In this document: positions 9,057 through 17,751 of the stretch, piece by piece
Position numbering within the stretch: position 1 is the stretch's first letter
How the letters are laid out: each line of letters opens with the position of its first letter
Source of the DNA: Crystallibacter sulfonylureivorans_A
Lineage (GTDB): Bacteria > Actinomycetota > Actinomycetes > Actinomycetales > Micrococcaceae
NCBI RefSeq assembly: GCF_047607445.1
Contig: NZ_JBLKRT010000008.1
Location: 1-64,000 of the forward strand
Reading direction: 5' to 3'
Length of the DNA: 64,000 bases
Program-made: the position numbers and the translations under genes
The notes under the pieces: model-generated
Told to the model about the DNA's origin: nothing
Database searches by the model: none
What the model saw: only the letters and a program-made list of their open reading frames with translations

Positions 9057-10793
9057 TCATCTCCGTTGTCGGTCGAGCAGTGGGCTAGGGCTGCCCATCA
9101 GGCGGGTCCGTCGGCGCTTTTGCGCGATTCGCCTGTCCTTCGTGCCATTCACTCCAGCCGCACGTCTGGTCTCCGGTGAGCAGGCTGCTGCAGTTGGCCC
9201 CTCGGCTGGCATCCCCGGATCGATGGGAAAGTGTCCTGGCTCGGGCGATAGCGTGGCCGGCCATGTGGTGCCGGGCAGGGGCGGCGAGGTGGAAGGGTAG
9301 ACATGGCCACTGGGGGTCCTGGTTTCCACCCTGCGGCCGACGCCGTCAATTGTCCTGCCGGTCCATCCATCCGCTTCCCTGGCGTAGTTGCAGTCTTCAC
9401 ACAGGCCACGGCCGTTGGCCAGCGTGGTTTCTCCTCCCTCGGACCAAGCAACGATGTGGTCGATATGCCGGATCGGCGCATCGCACCAAGGACCGGTGCA
9501 AGAAGCATCTCGAGCCAGGACCATCCGGCGGAGACCGTCGGGGAAATTCCGCGCCTTCGAATCCATCCCCAGTAGCTGCCCGGTACCTGGAGCGGTGTAC
9601 AGGCGGCGGATCCAGATGTCCTCCACTCCGCCGACCTTGAGGGCTTTTAGCCTCGCGCGCCGGGACGCATCGCGCGCCGTCTTCCATCCCGGCTCGGTCC
9701 CCGCCGGCGGCGCCGCCTTGCTGCTGACGGGCGGCCCTGCTGCGCTTTGGGCCGCCGCTGCCGGGGAATTCGACTTGTCTTCTGTCGGGCCCTGCGGGAG
9801 TCGGATGAGGTCGCGAGCGTACTGGGCCGGGACAATGCCGTACCCGGTCAGCCAGGCCGGCTCACTGTCGCCTTGCAGCATCGCCCGGTCCGTCATCACC
9901 AGCTGGACCTCGACCCGCGCGGGATTCGCCGTGGATTGGCCGGTAAGGCGCTCAAACACCGTATCCGCCATCGCTTGTCCCCGGGATCTGGGGTCCCCGG
10001 CGTTGCGCAGCCGGTCCGCTTCCCGGTTCAACGAGGCCATCACTGCGACGCCCTGGACTACAGGCAACAGAGTGCGGACGGAGACCATGGTGTCCGGCTC
10101 GGGGCGGGAAGAGACATGACGGTCGGCCTCGGCCTTCGCTGCTCGATGCACCACCGAGCGGGGGTCCAGCCGATATGCGATCCTCTTGGCTTCGGCTTGC
10201 AGTTGCCGGCTGCCCAGGCCTCGCAGACGTTCCGGGTCCCCTGACAGTTCCGCATCCACTCGCGCCCGGTCTTCCCGTGTCAGGCACGCGGTTTCACTAA
10301 CCAGAATCCCAGCCCGGAACTCATTCAAGGCCCCGGATTCCAACGCGCGCAGGGTATGCGGCATCTCGTTGACGAGGATTTTCGCCATGCCAAGCAGAAG
10401 TCCGGCCCGATGCGGAGACTCCCTGCGCGCCAGCCCCACCTGCTGCGTGATCCCGCGGCCCTGTCGCTCCTTCGGCACCCCGGCTGCGGCACGGCGAGCA
10501 CGAATCGATGCATCCAGTTCGACCTCGATCTTGGCCTGCGCGGCAGCGGCAGCATCCTTGAGATTCTCCAGCGCGGTGATCTGATTAATCCGCTCCGCGT
10601 CCGAAACGTCCGCATCAGGACAGACCAGAGCATCGGCAAACGCATTGATCATGGCCGCATCAACAGAACCCGCACCGGGATGGCCGGGCTGGGCGGAATC
10701 GCCGAGCTGGCCGGGCTGGGCGGAATCGCCAGTCTGGGCCAATGGCCCGGGCGGCGCGGCGGGCGGGCCTTCAGGTGCTGCCGGATCCAACAT
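9057..10793 (-). CDS. DUF222/HNH endonuclease domain protein (13E12-type)
   Basis: 578 residues. A proline-rich N-terminus (AQPGQLGDSAQPGHPG) precedes a DUF222 region (about 45-400). A C-terminal HNH nuclease follows: RDASCTGPWCDAPIRHIDHI and GGETTLANGRGLCEDCN (about 440-500), with the His-His/Asn pair and zinc-type cysteines intact. This is the family found in many copies in actinobacterial genomes and resembles the mycobacterial 13E12 repeat proteins. It may be mobile or DNA-processing, but its physiological role is not established. No inverted repeats or target duplications were noticed at its flanks. Confidence 0.85.
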   Translation of the reverse strand: MLDPAAPEGPPAAPPGPLAQTGDSAQPGQLGDSAQPGHPGAGSVDAAMINAFADALVCPDADVSDAERINQITALENLKDAAAAAQAKIEVELDASIRARRAAAGVPKERQGRGITQQVGLARRESPHRAGLLLGMAKILVNEMPHTLRALESGALNEFRAGILVSETACLTREDRARVDAELSGDPERLRGLGSRQLQAEAKRIAYRLDPRSVVHRAAKAEADRHVSSRPEPDTMVSVRTLLPVVQGVAVMASLNREADRLRNAGDPRSRGQAMADTVFERLTGQSTANPARVEVQLVMTDRAMLQGDSEPAWLTGYGIVPAQYARDLIRLPQGPTEDKSNSPAAAAQSAAGPPVSSKAAPPAGTEPGWKTARDASRRARLKALKVGGVEDIWIRRLYTAPGTGQLLGMDSKARNFPDGLRRMVLARDASCTGPWCDAPIRHIDHIVAWSEGGETTLANGRGLCEDCNYAREADGWTGRTIDGVGRRVETRTPSGHVYPSTSPPLPGTTWPATLSPEPGHFPIDPGMPAEGPTAAACSPETRRAAGVNGTKDRRIAQKRRRTRLMGSPSPLLDRQRR

Positions 10794-11392
10794 CTCAGCG
10801 TCTCAATCGTCAGCATGCCCAGGGGGCACAACATCGAACACGAGCGGTCGTGGAACACAAGTCCACGGACGCCGCCAGGAAACACGAAACCTGACGGCCA
10901 ACATGTGGTGCTGAACTACTCAAAACAGGCTATCCGCTGGCACTGACAGTCTTAGAGCCGGCGGTACTGCTAGTAACTACAGCCTATGGATCGCTCCGGC
11001 TGGTCGCCGGCGCAAGGTCCCGGTTGTGGCCAAACCGCCCTTCTACACGGGCTGTGGAGGACGAGAGGGACCCTTCGACGATGGTGCCTCGTTGTGAGCC
11101 ACCGCAGCACCCACCCAGCCGGCGTCGGCGCTTGAGCTGAGCACCGCCGTCGTCGACCCATGGGGAAAGGCGGAACAGCACGAAGTGAGCCGCAGACCGC
11201 CGACGTCGTCGGCTCAACGTGCCCACAGCAAGAAGAGGTGAGCACCGCCGTCGTCGTCAGCCCAGGTCGGTAGTGGAACCGAAAAGAAATCACGAAAGCG
11301 TAACCTTTCACCCTCCCGGCTCGATTAGACAAGTGTACGGGCGCGCTGCGGACTTCCGCCAGCCGCGCGCCAAGCAACAACCGAGGAGATCC
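10794..11392. other. 600-base gene-free spacer with short GC repeats
   Basis: No convincing gene. It contains two copies of TGAGCACCGCCGTCGTCG (11138-11155 and 11239-11256), part of a recurring ACGACGGCGG-type intergenic motif in this window. A loose ECF-like promoter (GGAACC at 11275, CGTAA at 11299, spacing slightly long) lies upstream of the PAVP-repeat gene. Confidence 0.45.
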
Positions 11393-11983
11393 ATGACGAA
11401 TCGTTTCCGTACCCTGAGCCTGCCCGCCAAGGGAGCCGCTCTGGCCGCCATCATCGCCGTTGGCGGAGCAGGTGCTGCCGTTGCCGCCCCCGCGTTGACT
11501 GCGGGGGAAACCGAGAACGCCATCACCACTCCCGCCGTTCCGGCGACTCCTGCTGTTCCCGCCGCTGACGGCGAGCAGGCCATCCCTGCAGTTCCGGCCA
11601 CCCCCGCGGTGCCGGGCGCCAAGTCTGCTGCCGAGGTTGAAGCTGATGCTGAGGCAGGCGTGAGCGAAGACGGGCTTGAGTCCGACGCACAGGCTGACGC
11701 CGAGACTGGTGTAGAAGCCGAGGCCGGAAGCGACGAGGCCGGCGCCGCCGCTGAGCTGCGTTCCGGTGCCGTGGTGACCCCGGCCGTTCCGGCAACTCCG
11801 GCCGTACCGGGCGCCGACGGTGAGTCCGCCATCCCGGCGGTCCCCGCCATCCCGGCCGTTCCGGAACTGCCGAAGAACGCTAACACCGACGCGCAGGCCA
11901 AGATCGATGCCCGCACGGACGCCGCAGAAGCCCGCGCCGAACTCCGCGGCGCAGCTTCGCTCGAGGTCGAAGCCGGACAGTAA
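11393..11983 (+). CDS. Secreted PAVP-repeat protein
   Basis: 196 residues from ATG 11393, which follows a GAGGAGAT ribosome site. A Sec signal peptide (basic MTNRFRTLSLPAK, hydrophobic core, AVAAPA cleavage) is followed by blocks such as TPAVPATPAVPAADGEQAIP near residues 43-62, repeated around 126-160. The blocks flank an acidic Ala/Glu/Asp-rich stretch (about 82-125). The C-terminus is again Ala/Glu-rich. No enzyme domain is visible. It looks like an extended cell-surface or secreted spacer protein. It is directly upstream of, and codirectional with, the ECF sigma factor/anti-sigma pair, whose own anti-sigma C-terminus is similarly Pro-rich, suggesting a shared envelope role. Confidence 0.7.
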   Translation: MTNRFRTLSLPAKGAALAAIIAVGGAGAAVAAPALTAGETENAITTPAVPATPAVPAADGEQAIPAVPATPAVPGAKSAAEVEADAEAGVSEDGLESDAQADAETGVEAEAGSDEAGAAAELRSGAVVTPAVPATPAVPGADGESAIPAVPAIPAVPELPKNANTDAQAKIDARTDAAEARAELRGAASLEVEAGQ

Positions 11984-11994
11984 TTTCGCAAGGT

Positions 11995-12033
11995 GTCGGG
12001 TGCGGTGCCTACACTGATGGCGCCGCACCCGAC
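11995..12033. terminator. Stem-loop between PAVP-repeat gene and sigma factor
   Basis: GTCGGGTGCGGTGCC pairs with GGCGCCGCACCCGAC over 15 positions (one G-T), loop of nine bases. No T-run follows, so it could be an attenuator or RNA-end stabiliser rather than a full terminator. The sigma gene starts 23 bases later. Confidence 0.55.
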
Positions 12034-12056
12034 GCCCGCAAAGAAGGACTTTTAGT

Positions 12057-12608
12057 TTGCTGCACGCGCTCTCCGACGACGTTGTGTATGCGGCGCAGTC
12101 CGGAAAAGCCGAGGCGTTCAGCGAGATCTATGCAGCGCTGGCGCCCGGGATCACAGGCTACTTGAAAGTGCGTGGCCTGGAAGACCATGAAGGCGCCGTG
12201 CAGGAGGTCTTCCTCGCGCTCTTCTCGCGGATCGGATCTGTCCGGGGAGGCTTCCAGGGACTGCGGACGCTGGCCTACTCCATCGCCCACGCCCGCTATG
12301 TGGACGATGTAAGGCACCGTGCCCGCCACCCCCAGCTGACGCCCTACGACCCCGACGCCGACCGGCGCGCGGTGGAATCGGCCGAGACGGCCTTGCTGGA
12401 TACGCTCGGCGAGAGCGACGTGGGCCGCCAGCTCAAAGAACTGAAACCCGACCAGCAGGAAGTGCTGCTGCTGCGCGTGGTGGCCGACCTGTCGCTGGAA
12501 CAGGTCGCCGAAATCATGGGCCGGAGCACCGGCTCGATCAAGCAATTGCAGCGGCGCGCGCTGCTGAAACTGAAATCCGTTGTGGAAAGGAAGGAGGCCC
12601 TGCTGTGA
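12057..12608 (+). CDS. ECF-type RNA polymerase sigma factor
   Basis: 183 residues, TTG start eight bases after AAGAAGGA. Region 2 covers about residues 12-80 (AFSEIYAALAPGITGYL, VQEVFLALFSR, LRTLAYSIAHARYVDDVRH). Region 4 is C-terminal (LKPDQQEVLLLRVVADLSLEQVAEIMG...IKQLQRRALLKL) with a helix-turn-helix. Its stop codon overlaps the GTG start of the next gene (GTGA), giving translational coupling to a membrane protein that is probably its anti-sigma factor. Target genes may include the adjacent secreted repeat protein. Confidence 0.9.
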   Translation: MLHALSDDVVYAAQSGKAEAFSEIYAALAPGITGYLKVRGLEDHEGAVQEVFLALFSRIGSVRGGFQGLRTLAYSIAHARYVDDVRHRARHPQLTPYDPDADRRAVESAETALLDTLGESDVGRQLKELKPDQQEVLLLRVVADLSLEQVAEIMGRSTGSIKQLQRRALLKLKSVVERKEALL

Positions 12609-13420
12609 AACCCCATGAGATTTCCGACGACGATGCGGTCCGCCGGTTGCTGGACGAAGCCGAAGTGGCCCCTTCTGACCGGCTCACATCCTCGCTGCTG
12701 GCATTCCGATCTGCCGGCCAAGACATTCCGGCCCCTGAACCGTCGCCCGAGCTGCTGGCCTTCATGACGCCTCCGGTAGATGCGCCGGCAGTTGCGCCGA
12801 TAGTCCCGCTGCGGCGGCGCCGTAACGTCCGTAGTGCCCTGATGGTCACGGCCGCCCTGGCCGGGACCGGCCTGGGCGTCACAGGTGTGGCGGCGGCCAA
12901 TCCAGATTTCCGGTCTGCCGCAGATCAGGCCGTTCAAAACGTCGTCGGATTCTTCGCGCCGACCGATGGTCAAGCCGAAGCCCCTGATCAGGCCCAGCCG
13001 GGCGTGCCCGCCGGTGGACCCGTTGCGCCGAGCCTGGACCAGCCGAACAACAGTGATTCCGGCTCAGAAGCCGACACCGGTTCGGATAAAGACACTCCCG
13101 CAGACACAGATTCCGCCCCGGCATCAGCCGACCCGGCCGCGCCCGGAAAGTCCCTGGCCCCGGGACAGCAAACCGAGAATCCGGGCGGCGGCAATCGGTC
13201 CGGCAATGGCGAGCGCAACGCGGAACACACTCCGGCAACGCCGTTCCGCGATGGTTTGCCGGCAGTTCCGCCACTAGACGGCACGTTGCCGAGTCCGTCC
13301 GACCCGGACCGCCCGCAGGAGAAATCCGGCAAGGTTCTTCCGCTGCCGGACGGCACCCTGCCCTCGGACGATCCGGCCCGGATCCCCGAGCTGCCGGTGG
13401 TGCCGGAGCCGCAACGCTGA
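12605..13420 (+). CDS. Putative membrane anti-sigma factor with Pro/Ser-rich exterior
   Basis: 271 residues, GTG start overlapping the sigma factor stop, with a strong GGAAAGGAAGGAGG region upstream. The cytoplasmic N-terminus (about 1-75) is acidic and helical (ISDDDAVRRLLDEAEV). A basic patch RRRRN precedes one transmembrane helix (about 78-98), and the rest is a low-complexity Pro/Ser/Asp/Gly exterior domain. No zinc-binding HxxxCxxC anti-sigma motif is visible. The anti-sigma role is inferred from coupling and topology. A 43-bp tandem duplication begins inside the last codons. Confidence 0.75.
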   Translation: MKPHEISDDDAVRRLLDEAEVAPSDRLTSSLLAFRSAGQDIPAPEPSPELLAFMTPPVDAPAVAPIVPLRRRRNVRSALMVTAALAGTGLGVTGVAAANPDFRSAADQAVQNVVGFFAPTDGQAEAPDQAQPGVPAGGPVAPSLDQPNNSDSGSEADTGSDKDTPADTDSAPASADPAAPGKSLAPGQQTENPGGGNRSGNGERNAEHTPATPFRDGLPAVPPLDGTLPSPSDPDRPQEKSGKVLPLPDGTLPSDDPARIPELPVVPEPQR

Positions 13421-13482
13421 CTGACTGGCCGAACTGCCGGTGGTGCCGGAGCCGCAACGCTGACTGACTGGCCGAACTGCCG
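13391..13482. repeat. 43-bp tandem duplication at the 3' end of the anti-sigma gene
   Basis: Two identical units (13391-13433 and 13434-13476, starting CTGCCGGTGGTGCCGGAGCC) plus six bases of a third. Unit length is not a multiple of three; the gene's TGA stop lies in unit 1, and unit 2 is non-coding. Confidence 0.95.
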
Positions 13483-13598
13483 CGGCCTGCTGACAACCAA
13501 CCTCGGGCAATCTCGCGGCTTGCTCTTCCGGCGCACAGGGGATAATGGCAGAGTGTCGCCCAGGGGAAACCGTTCTGTCGGAGCAGGCAGGTGGATTC

Positions 13599-15455
13599 AT
13601 GGCTTTATCGCCGCTGGTACTCGGCCCGATGTTGCGCTACGTGGATCAGACCACGGCCAGCATCTGGGTGGAAACCGCCGAAGCAGCCCGTATCGCCGTC
13701 GTGGTTGCAGGTCGATCCTGGCAGGCACGCACCTTTGCTGTGCACGGCCACCACTATGCGTTGGTCGAGGTCGACGGGCTGGAACCCGGCAGCGTTACGC
13801 CGTACCGGCTTGAACTCGACGGCGTGTCAGTTTGGCCTGAGCCGGACTCGCCGTACCCGGATCCAGTAATCCGCACCCTCGAACCGGGACGCCCGCTCAG
13901 CCTGGCCTTCGGGTCCTGCCGCACCAGCATCGAGCACGACGCCGCGGGCAACCGGAAGCACGGAGTGGACGCGCTCCGGGCCTATGCGCTGCACCGCGCG
14001 GCCGCCGGCAAAGCCGAAAGCGACTCCGGCCAAGCCGGTAAAGCCTCCGTCCAAGTCGAAAGCGGCTCCGGCCGGGACAGCAGCGGTTCCGACCCAGCCG
14101 AAAGCGCCTCGGGCTGGCCGGATTTGATCCTCTTCCTGGGCGACCAGGTCTATGCGGATTCCACCTCAGAGGCGATGCAGGATTTCATTCGCTCCCGGCG
14201 CGATATCAAAGAGCCGCCGGGCGAGGAGCTCAAGGACTATCAGGAGTACGCGCACCTCTACATGCTGGCGTGGTCGGACGGCGCCAACCGCTGGCTGCTG
14301 TCCACCGTGCCCAGCGCCATGATCTTCGACGACCATGACATCCGCGACGACTGGAACGCGTCGCTGGCCTGGAAGCGGAAGATGGAGGAAACGTCCTGGT
14401 GGCACGGGCGGATTGTTTCCGGGCTGACGTCCTATTGGGTCTACCAGCATCTGGGCAACCTGTCCCCGGAGCAGCGCGCCGAGGACGAGATCTGGCAGCT
14501 GGTGGCCAACCACTCCGGCAACAGTGATGGCGGCGGGGCCGGCGAGAGCGACGGCGGGGCCCGCGAGAGCGACGGCGAGGCCAGCGACGGCGACGTCAAA
14601 GACGAGGAACCAAACGAGCTTGATCTCACGGACGCGTTGGAGGCGTTCGCTGAGCGGTCGGACCAGCAGCCGGAGACCTATCGGTGGAGCTTCACGCGCG
14701 ATATCGGAGATGCCCGGCTGGTAGTGCTGGATTCGCGCGCGGCCCGGGAACTCGAACCGGAACGGCGCTCATTGCTGGACAAGGAGGAGATGGCCTGGCT
14801 GGACGGCCAACTGCAGGGCGGCTTCAAGCACTTGCTGATCGGAACTTCGCTGCCGTTCCTGCTTCCCAAAGGCCTGCATCACATTGAGTCATGGAACGAG
14901 GCGTTGAGTGAAGGAGCCTGGGGCAGGTTCCCGGCGGCCATCGGCGAGCAGCTTCGGCAGGCCGTGGATCTGGAGCATTGGGCGGCCTTCCAGCACAGCT
15001 TCCGGAAGGTGGCAGAGATGGTGCAGGAAGTGGCCGACGGCGAACGCGGGCCCGCGCCGGAGACCGTCACCTTCCTCTCGGGCGACGTCCATTTTTCCTA
15101 CGTGTCCGAGGTACAGCGCTCCTCGGGCAGCCGGATCGTTCAGGCTGTCTGCTCCCCCGTCCGCAACCCGCTGCCGCGGCTTCTGCGCTACTTTACCGCG
15201 GTCATGTCCTATGGCGTGGCCGCCCCGGTGGGCGCACTGGTGGCCAAAGGAGCCAAAGTACCGAAACCGCCATTCGACTGGAAGGGCCTCAAACGCCCCT
15301 GGTTCGACAACAATCTGGCCAGCCTCCAGGTTTCCGATGATGGCTTGAGCATTCGGTGGGAAACAGGTGTGGTGGACGACGGCGATCACCTGCACCCGCG
15401 GCTTCAAGAGGTCGCCGCCATGACCATCGCCCCGCGGGAGCCTGCCGGCCGCTGA
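13599..15455 (+). CDS. PhoD-like phosphodiesterase/alkaline phosphatase
   Basis: 618 residues from ATG 13599, preceded by AGGCAGGTGG. After an N-terminal beta domain (to about residue 100), the metallophosphatase part carries AFGSCRTS, LFLGDQVYAD, IFDDHDIRDDWN and FLSGDVHFSY. These are the metal-binding Asp/Asn/His motifs of PhoD-like proteins. No Tat or Sec signal peptide is present, unlike secreted PhoD, so it is probably cytoplasmic or differently exported. Two Ser/Gly/Asp/Glu-rich insertions (near residues 150-185 and 310-345) break the domain and look like recent low-complexity expansions. The substrate is unknown. Confidence 0.85.
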   Translation: MALSPLVLGPMLRYVDQTTASIWVETAEAARIAVVVAGRSWQARTFAVHGHHYALVEVDGLEPGSVTPYRLELDGVSVWPEPDSPYPDPVIRTLEPGRPLSLAFGSCRTSIEHDAAGNRKHGVDALRAYALHRAAAGKAESDSGQAGKASVQVESGSGRDSSGSDPAESASGWPDLILFLGDQVYADSTSEAMQDFIRSRRDIKEPPGEELKDYQEYAHLYMLAWSDGANRWLLSTVPSAMIFDDHDIRDDWNASLAWKRKMEETSWWHGRIVSGLTSYWVYQHLGNLSPEQRAEDEIWQLVANHSGNSDGGGAGESDGGARESDGEASDGDVKDEEPNELDLTDALEAFAERSDQQPETYRWSFTRDIGDARLVVLDSRAARELEPERRSLLDKEEMAWLDGQLQGGFKHLLIGTSLPFLLPKGLHHIESWNEALSEGAWGRFPAAIGEQLRQAVDLEHWAAFQHSFRKVAEMVQEVADGERGPAPETVTFLSGDVHFSYVSEVQRSSGSRIVQAVCSPVRNPLPRLLRYFTAVMSYGVAAPVGALVAKGAKVPKPPFDWKGLKRPWFDNNLASLQVSDDGLSIRWETGVVDDGDHLHPRLQEVAAMTIAPREPAGR

Positions 15456-15588
15456 GCAGCGGCTCACAGCCGACCCGGGCCTCCACCGACACGGACCGCT
15501 GTCACCTTCGCCACAGCCGTCGTACACCACAGAGCCCTGGCTCACAGCCGAACCCGACGCACCGCCGTCGCTCCTTAGACTGGTAGGC

Positions 15589-17226
15589 ATGACTTCAACG
15601 CTGGTGGCCAAAGACCTCTCGGGCGGCCACGGCCACCGCGCCCTGTTCGCCAACCTGAACCTCACCGTCGCGCCCGGGGATGTGGTGGGCGTGGTCGGTG
15701 CCAATGGCGCCGGCAAAACCACGCTGCTGCGAATCCTCGCCGGCGTGGATGCCCCGCTGGCCGGGACGGTCAGCACCGCGCCCTCGGATGCGTTCATCGG
15801 CTGGCTGCCGCAGGAACACGAGCGGATTCCCGGCGAGACCATCGCCGCGTACATCAGCCGGCGCACCGGAGCGGCCGACGCCACCGAAGCCATGGAGTCC
15901 GCTGCCGAAGCGCTGGGCTCCGGTTCCAAGCAGGCGGACGACGCCTACGCTGCGGCGCTGGACCATTGGATGGCCAGCGGCGCTGCGGACCTGGAGGATC
16001 GGATTCCGCCGGTGCTCGCCGAACTCGGGCTGGAAGTTGGCCCGGACGCGCCGATGACCAGCCTGTCCGGCGGCCAGGCCGCGCGGGCGGCGCTGGCGGC
16101 CTTGCTGCTGAGCCGGTTCGACGTGGTACTGCTGGACGAGCCCACCAATGACCTGGACCTGGCCGGGCTGGCCCGGCTGGAGTCCTTCGTGCAGGGCCTG
16201 CGCGGCGGCGTGGTGCTGGTCTCCCACGACCGCGAGTTCCTGGCCCGCTGCGTCACCACCGTGGTGGAGCTGGACCTGGCCCAGAACAAAGTGGCGGTGT
16301 ACGACGGCGGCTACGACGCCTTTTTGGAGGAGCGTGCCGTAGCCCGCCGCCACGCCCGCGAGGCCTATGACGAGTTCGCGGAGAAGAAGGCGGACCTGGT
16401 GGCGCGGGCACGCACCCAGCGCGAATGGAGCTCGCAGGGCGTCCGCAACGCCATGAAGAAGAACCCGGACAATGACAAGATCCGCCGTAGGGCCAGCATG
16501 GAGTCGTCCGAGAAGCAGGCCCAGAAGGTCCGCCAGATGGAGTCCCGGATCGCCCGACTGGACGAGGTGGAGGAGCCTCGCAAGGAGTGGCAACTGCAGT
16601 TCAGCATCGGCGCCGCCCCGCGCTCCAGTTCGGTGGTCGCCACGCTGAACCAGGCCACGGTCCGCCGCGATGGCTTCACGCTCGGCCCGGTCTCGCTGCA
16701 GGTTAACGCCGGCGAGCGCATCGGCATCACCGGGCCCAACGGCGCGGGCAAGTCCACCCTGCTCCGCCTGCTGTTGGAGCACCAAAAGCCCGACGACGGC
16801 GCTGCTGCCTTGGGGGCTAGCGTCGCCATCGGCGAGATTGACCAAGCGCGCGGCCAGCTCGCGGAGGACCAGCCGCTCGGCGCTGCCTTCGAAGCGCTGG
16901 TGCCGGACTACAGCCAGGCCGAGGTCCGCACCCTGCTGGCGAAGTTCGGGCTCAAGGCAGACCAAGTTGCCAGCGCAGTCGGTGCCCTCTCCCCCGGCGA
17001 GCGCACCCGTGCCGCGCTGGCCCTGCTGCAGGCCCGCGGCGTGAACCTGCTGGTCCTCGACGAACCCACCAACCACTTGGACCTGCCTGCCATCGAACAG
17101 TTGGAGCAGGCGCTGGACAGCTACGACGGAACCCTCCTTCTGGTCTCCCACGACCGCCGCCTGCTGGAGAACGTCCGGCTGGACACCCGCTGGGACGTCG
17201 ACGCCGGCCAAGTCTCCGTGAGGTGA
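15589..17226 (+). CDS. ABC-F family ATPase (ribosome-associated type)
   Basis: 545 residues with two ABC domains and no membrane segment. Walker A sites: GANGAGKTTLL (about residue 37) and GPNGAGKSTLL (about 382). Signature and Walker B: SLSGGQAARAALA...VVLLDEPTNDLDL in the first domain and ALSPGERTRAALA...LLVLDEPTNHLDL in the second. The charged linker (about 245-335) is helical with many Lys/Arg/Glu residues. Members act on the ribosome as translation factors or antibiotic-protection proteins. Which one applies here cannot be told. Second-domain signature is SPGE rather than SGGE. It is a single gene, 134 bases after the PhoD gene. Confidence 0.9.
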   Translation: MTSTLVAKDLSGGHGHRALFANLNLTVAPGDVVGVVGANGAGKTTLLRILAGVDAPLAGTVSTAPSDAFIGWLPQEHERIPGETIAAYISRRTGAADATEAMESAAEALGSGSKQADDAYAAALDHWMASGAADLEDRIPPVLAELGLEVGPDAPMTSLSGGQAARAALAALLLSRFDVVLLDEPTNDLDLAGLARLESFVQGLRGGVVLVSHDREFLARCVTTVVELDLAQNKVAVYDGGYDAFLEERAVARRHAREAYDEFAEKKADLVARARTQREWSSQGVRNAMKKNPDNDKIRRRASMESSEKQAQKVRQMESRIARLDEVEEPRKEWQLQFSIGAAPRSSSVVATLNQATVRRDGFTLGPVSLQVNAGERIGITGPNGAGKSTLLRLLLEHQKPDDGAAALGASVAIGEIDQARGQLAEDQPLGAAFEALVPDYSQAEVRTLLAKFGLKADQVASAVGALSPGERTRAALALLQARGVNLLVLDEPTNHLDLPAIEQLEQALDSYDGTLLLVSHDRRLLENVRLDTRWDVDAGQVSVR

Positions 17227-17310
17227 TTTGACGGGTTGGCACCCGGAAAATTTCCCATTGTGCATGGTCCATTCGGCGCTTAACCTGATGCCAAGGGGTA
17301 GGAGTTCGCC

Positions 17311-17613
17311 ATGCAAGTCACCCTTTTTGTTATCGACGTCGTACTTGCCTTCACTCCTTTTGTGGTGCTGGCGGTCGCTCCCGATCGGCCGATGGACCGG
17401 CGCGTTGCACCTCGCCGCCGCTCCGCTTCCGGCTTGGCAGCGTACCGGCGGGCCAGGATGACGGCAGCTCCGGACGGGACCGGGCTTTCAACTCTCCCGC
17501 CTACGCCAGGTCCCGCTGGAGGGACCCACGCGTCTGTGCGGCTGCGGCCAGCCCGGCGGCACACGGGAACGCGCTTCCATCGGCCGCCCAAACATCCGTC
17601 CCGGCCACGGTGA
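17311..17613 (+). CDS. Possible small membrane-anchored protein, uncertain
   Basis: 100-residue frame starting at ATG 17311 seven bases after TAGGAG. The first ~25 residues (MQVTLFVIDVVLAFTPFVVL) form a convincing hydrophobic helix followed by PDRPMDRR. The remainder is Arg/Pro-rich and looks like translation of non-coding GC-rich DNA. It may be a short real protein that has acquired a frameshift, or a spurious frame. No family recognised. Confidence 0.3.
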   Translation: MQVTLFVIDVVLAFTPFVVLAVAPDRPMDRRVAPRRRSASGLAAYRRARMTAAPDGTGLSTLPPTPGPAGGTHASVRLRPARRHTGTRFHRPPKHPSRPR

Positions 17614-17680
17614 GAGAACCTCGGTAAGAGGACCACGGCATCCGGCGGGAAGGCTCGTCGGCCCCTGCTTTTAATACCTC

Positions 17681-17709
17681 TTGACCAGTTGGAGGCATGG
17701 GAGTAGGTT
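17681..17709 (+). promoter_or_regulatory. Promoter of the ArsR-SRPBCC operon
   Basis: TTGACC (17681-17686), a 17-base spacer and TAGGTT (17704-17709), a good vegetative -35/-10 pair in an otherwise GC-rich background. The transcription start would fall in the palindrome at 17715-17730. Confidence 0.7.
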
Positions 17710-17714
17710 CTTAG

Positions 17715-17730
17715 TCAACCGAAAGGTTGA
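17715..17730. promoter_or_regulatory. Putative ArsR operator
   Basis: TCAACC-GAAA-GGTTGA, a perfect 6+4+6 palindrome immediately downstream of the -10 box of the ArsR gene, well placed for autorepression. Confidence 0.65.
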
Positions 17731-17751
17731 TCAAAGGAAGAGTTGAATACC

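Noticed and set aside
11275..11302. ECF-type promoter GGAACC...CGTAA before the PAVP-repeat gene
   Set aside because: Spacer of 18 bases after GGAACC is longer than usual; kept only as a comment, not as a feature.
15595..17316. 573-codon minus-strand frame opposite the ABC-F gene
   Set aside because: Composition is typical of antisense translation; the sense gene has two complete ABC domains.
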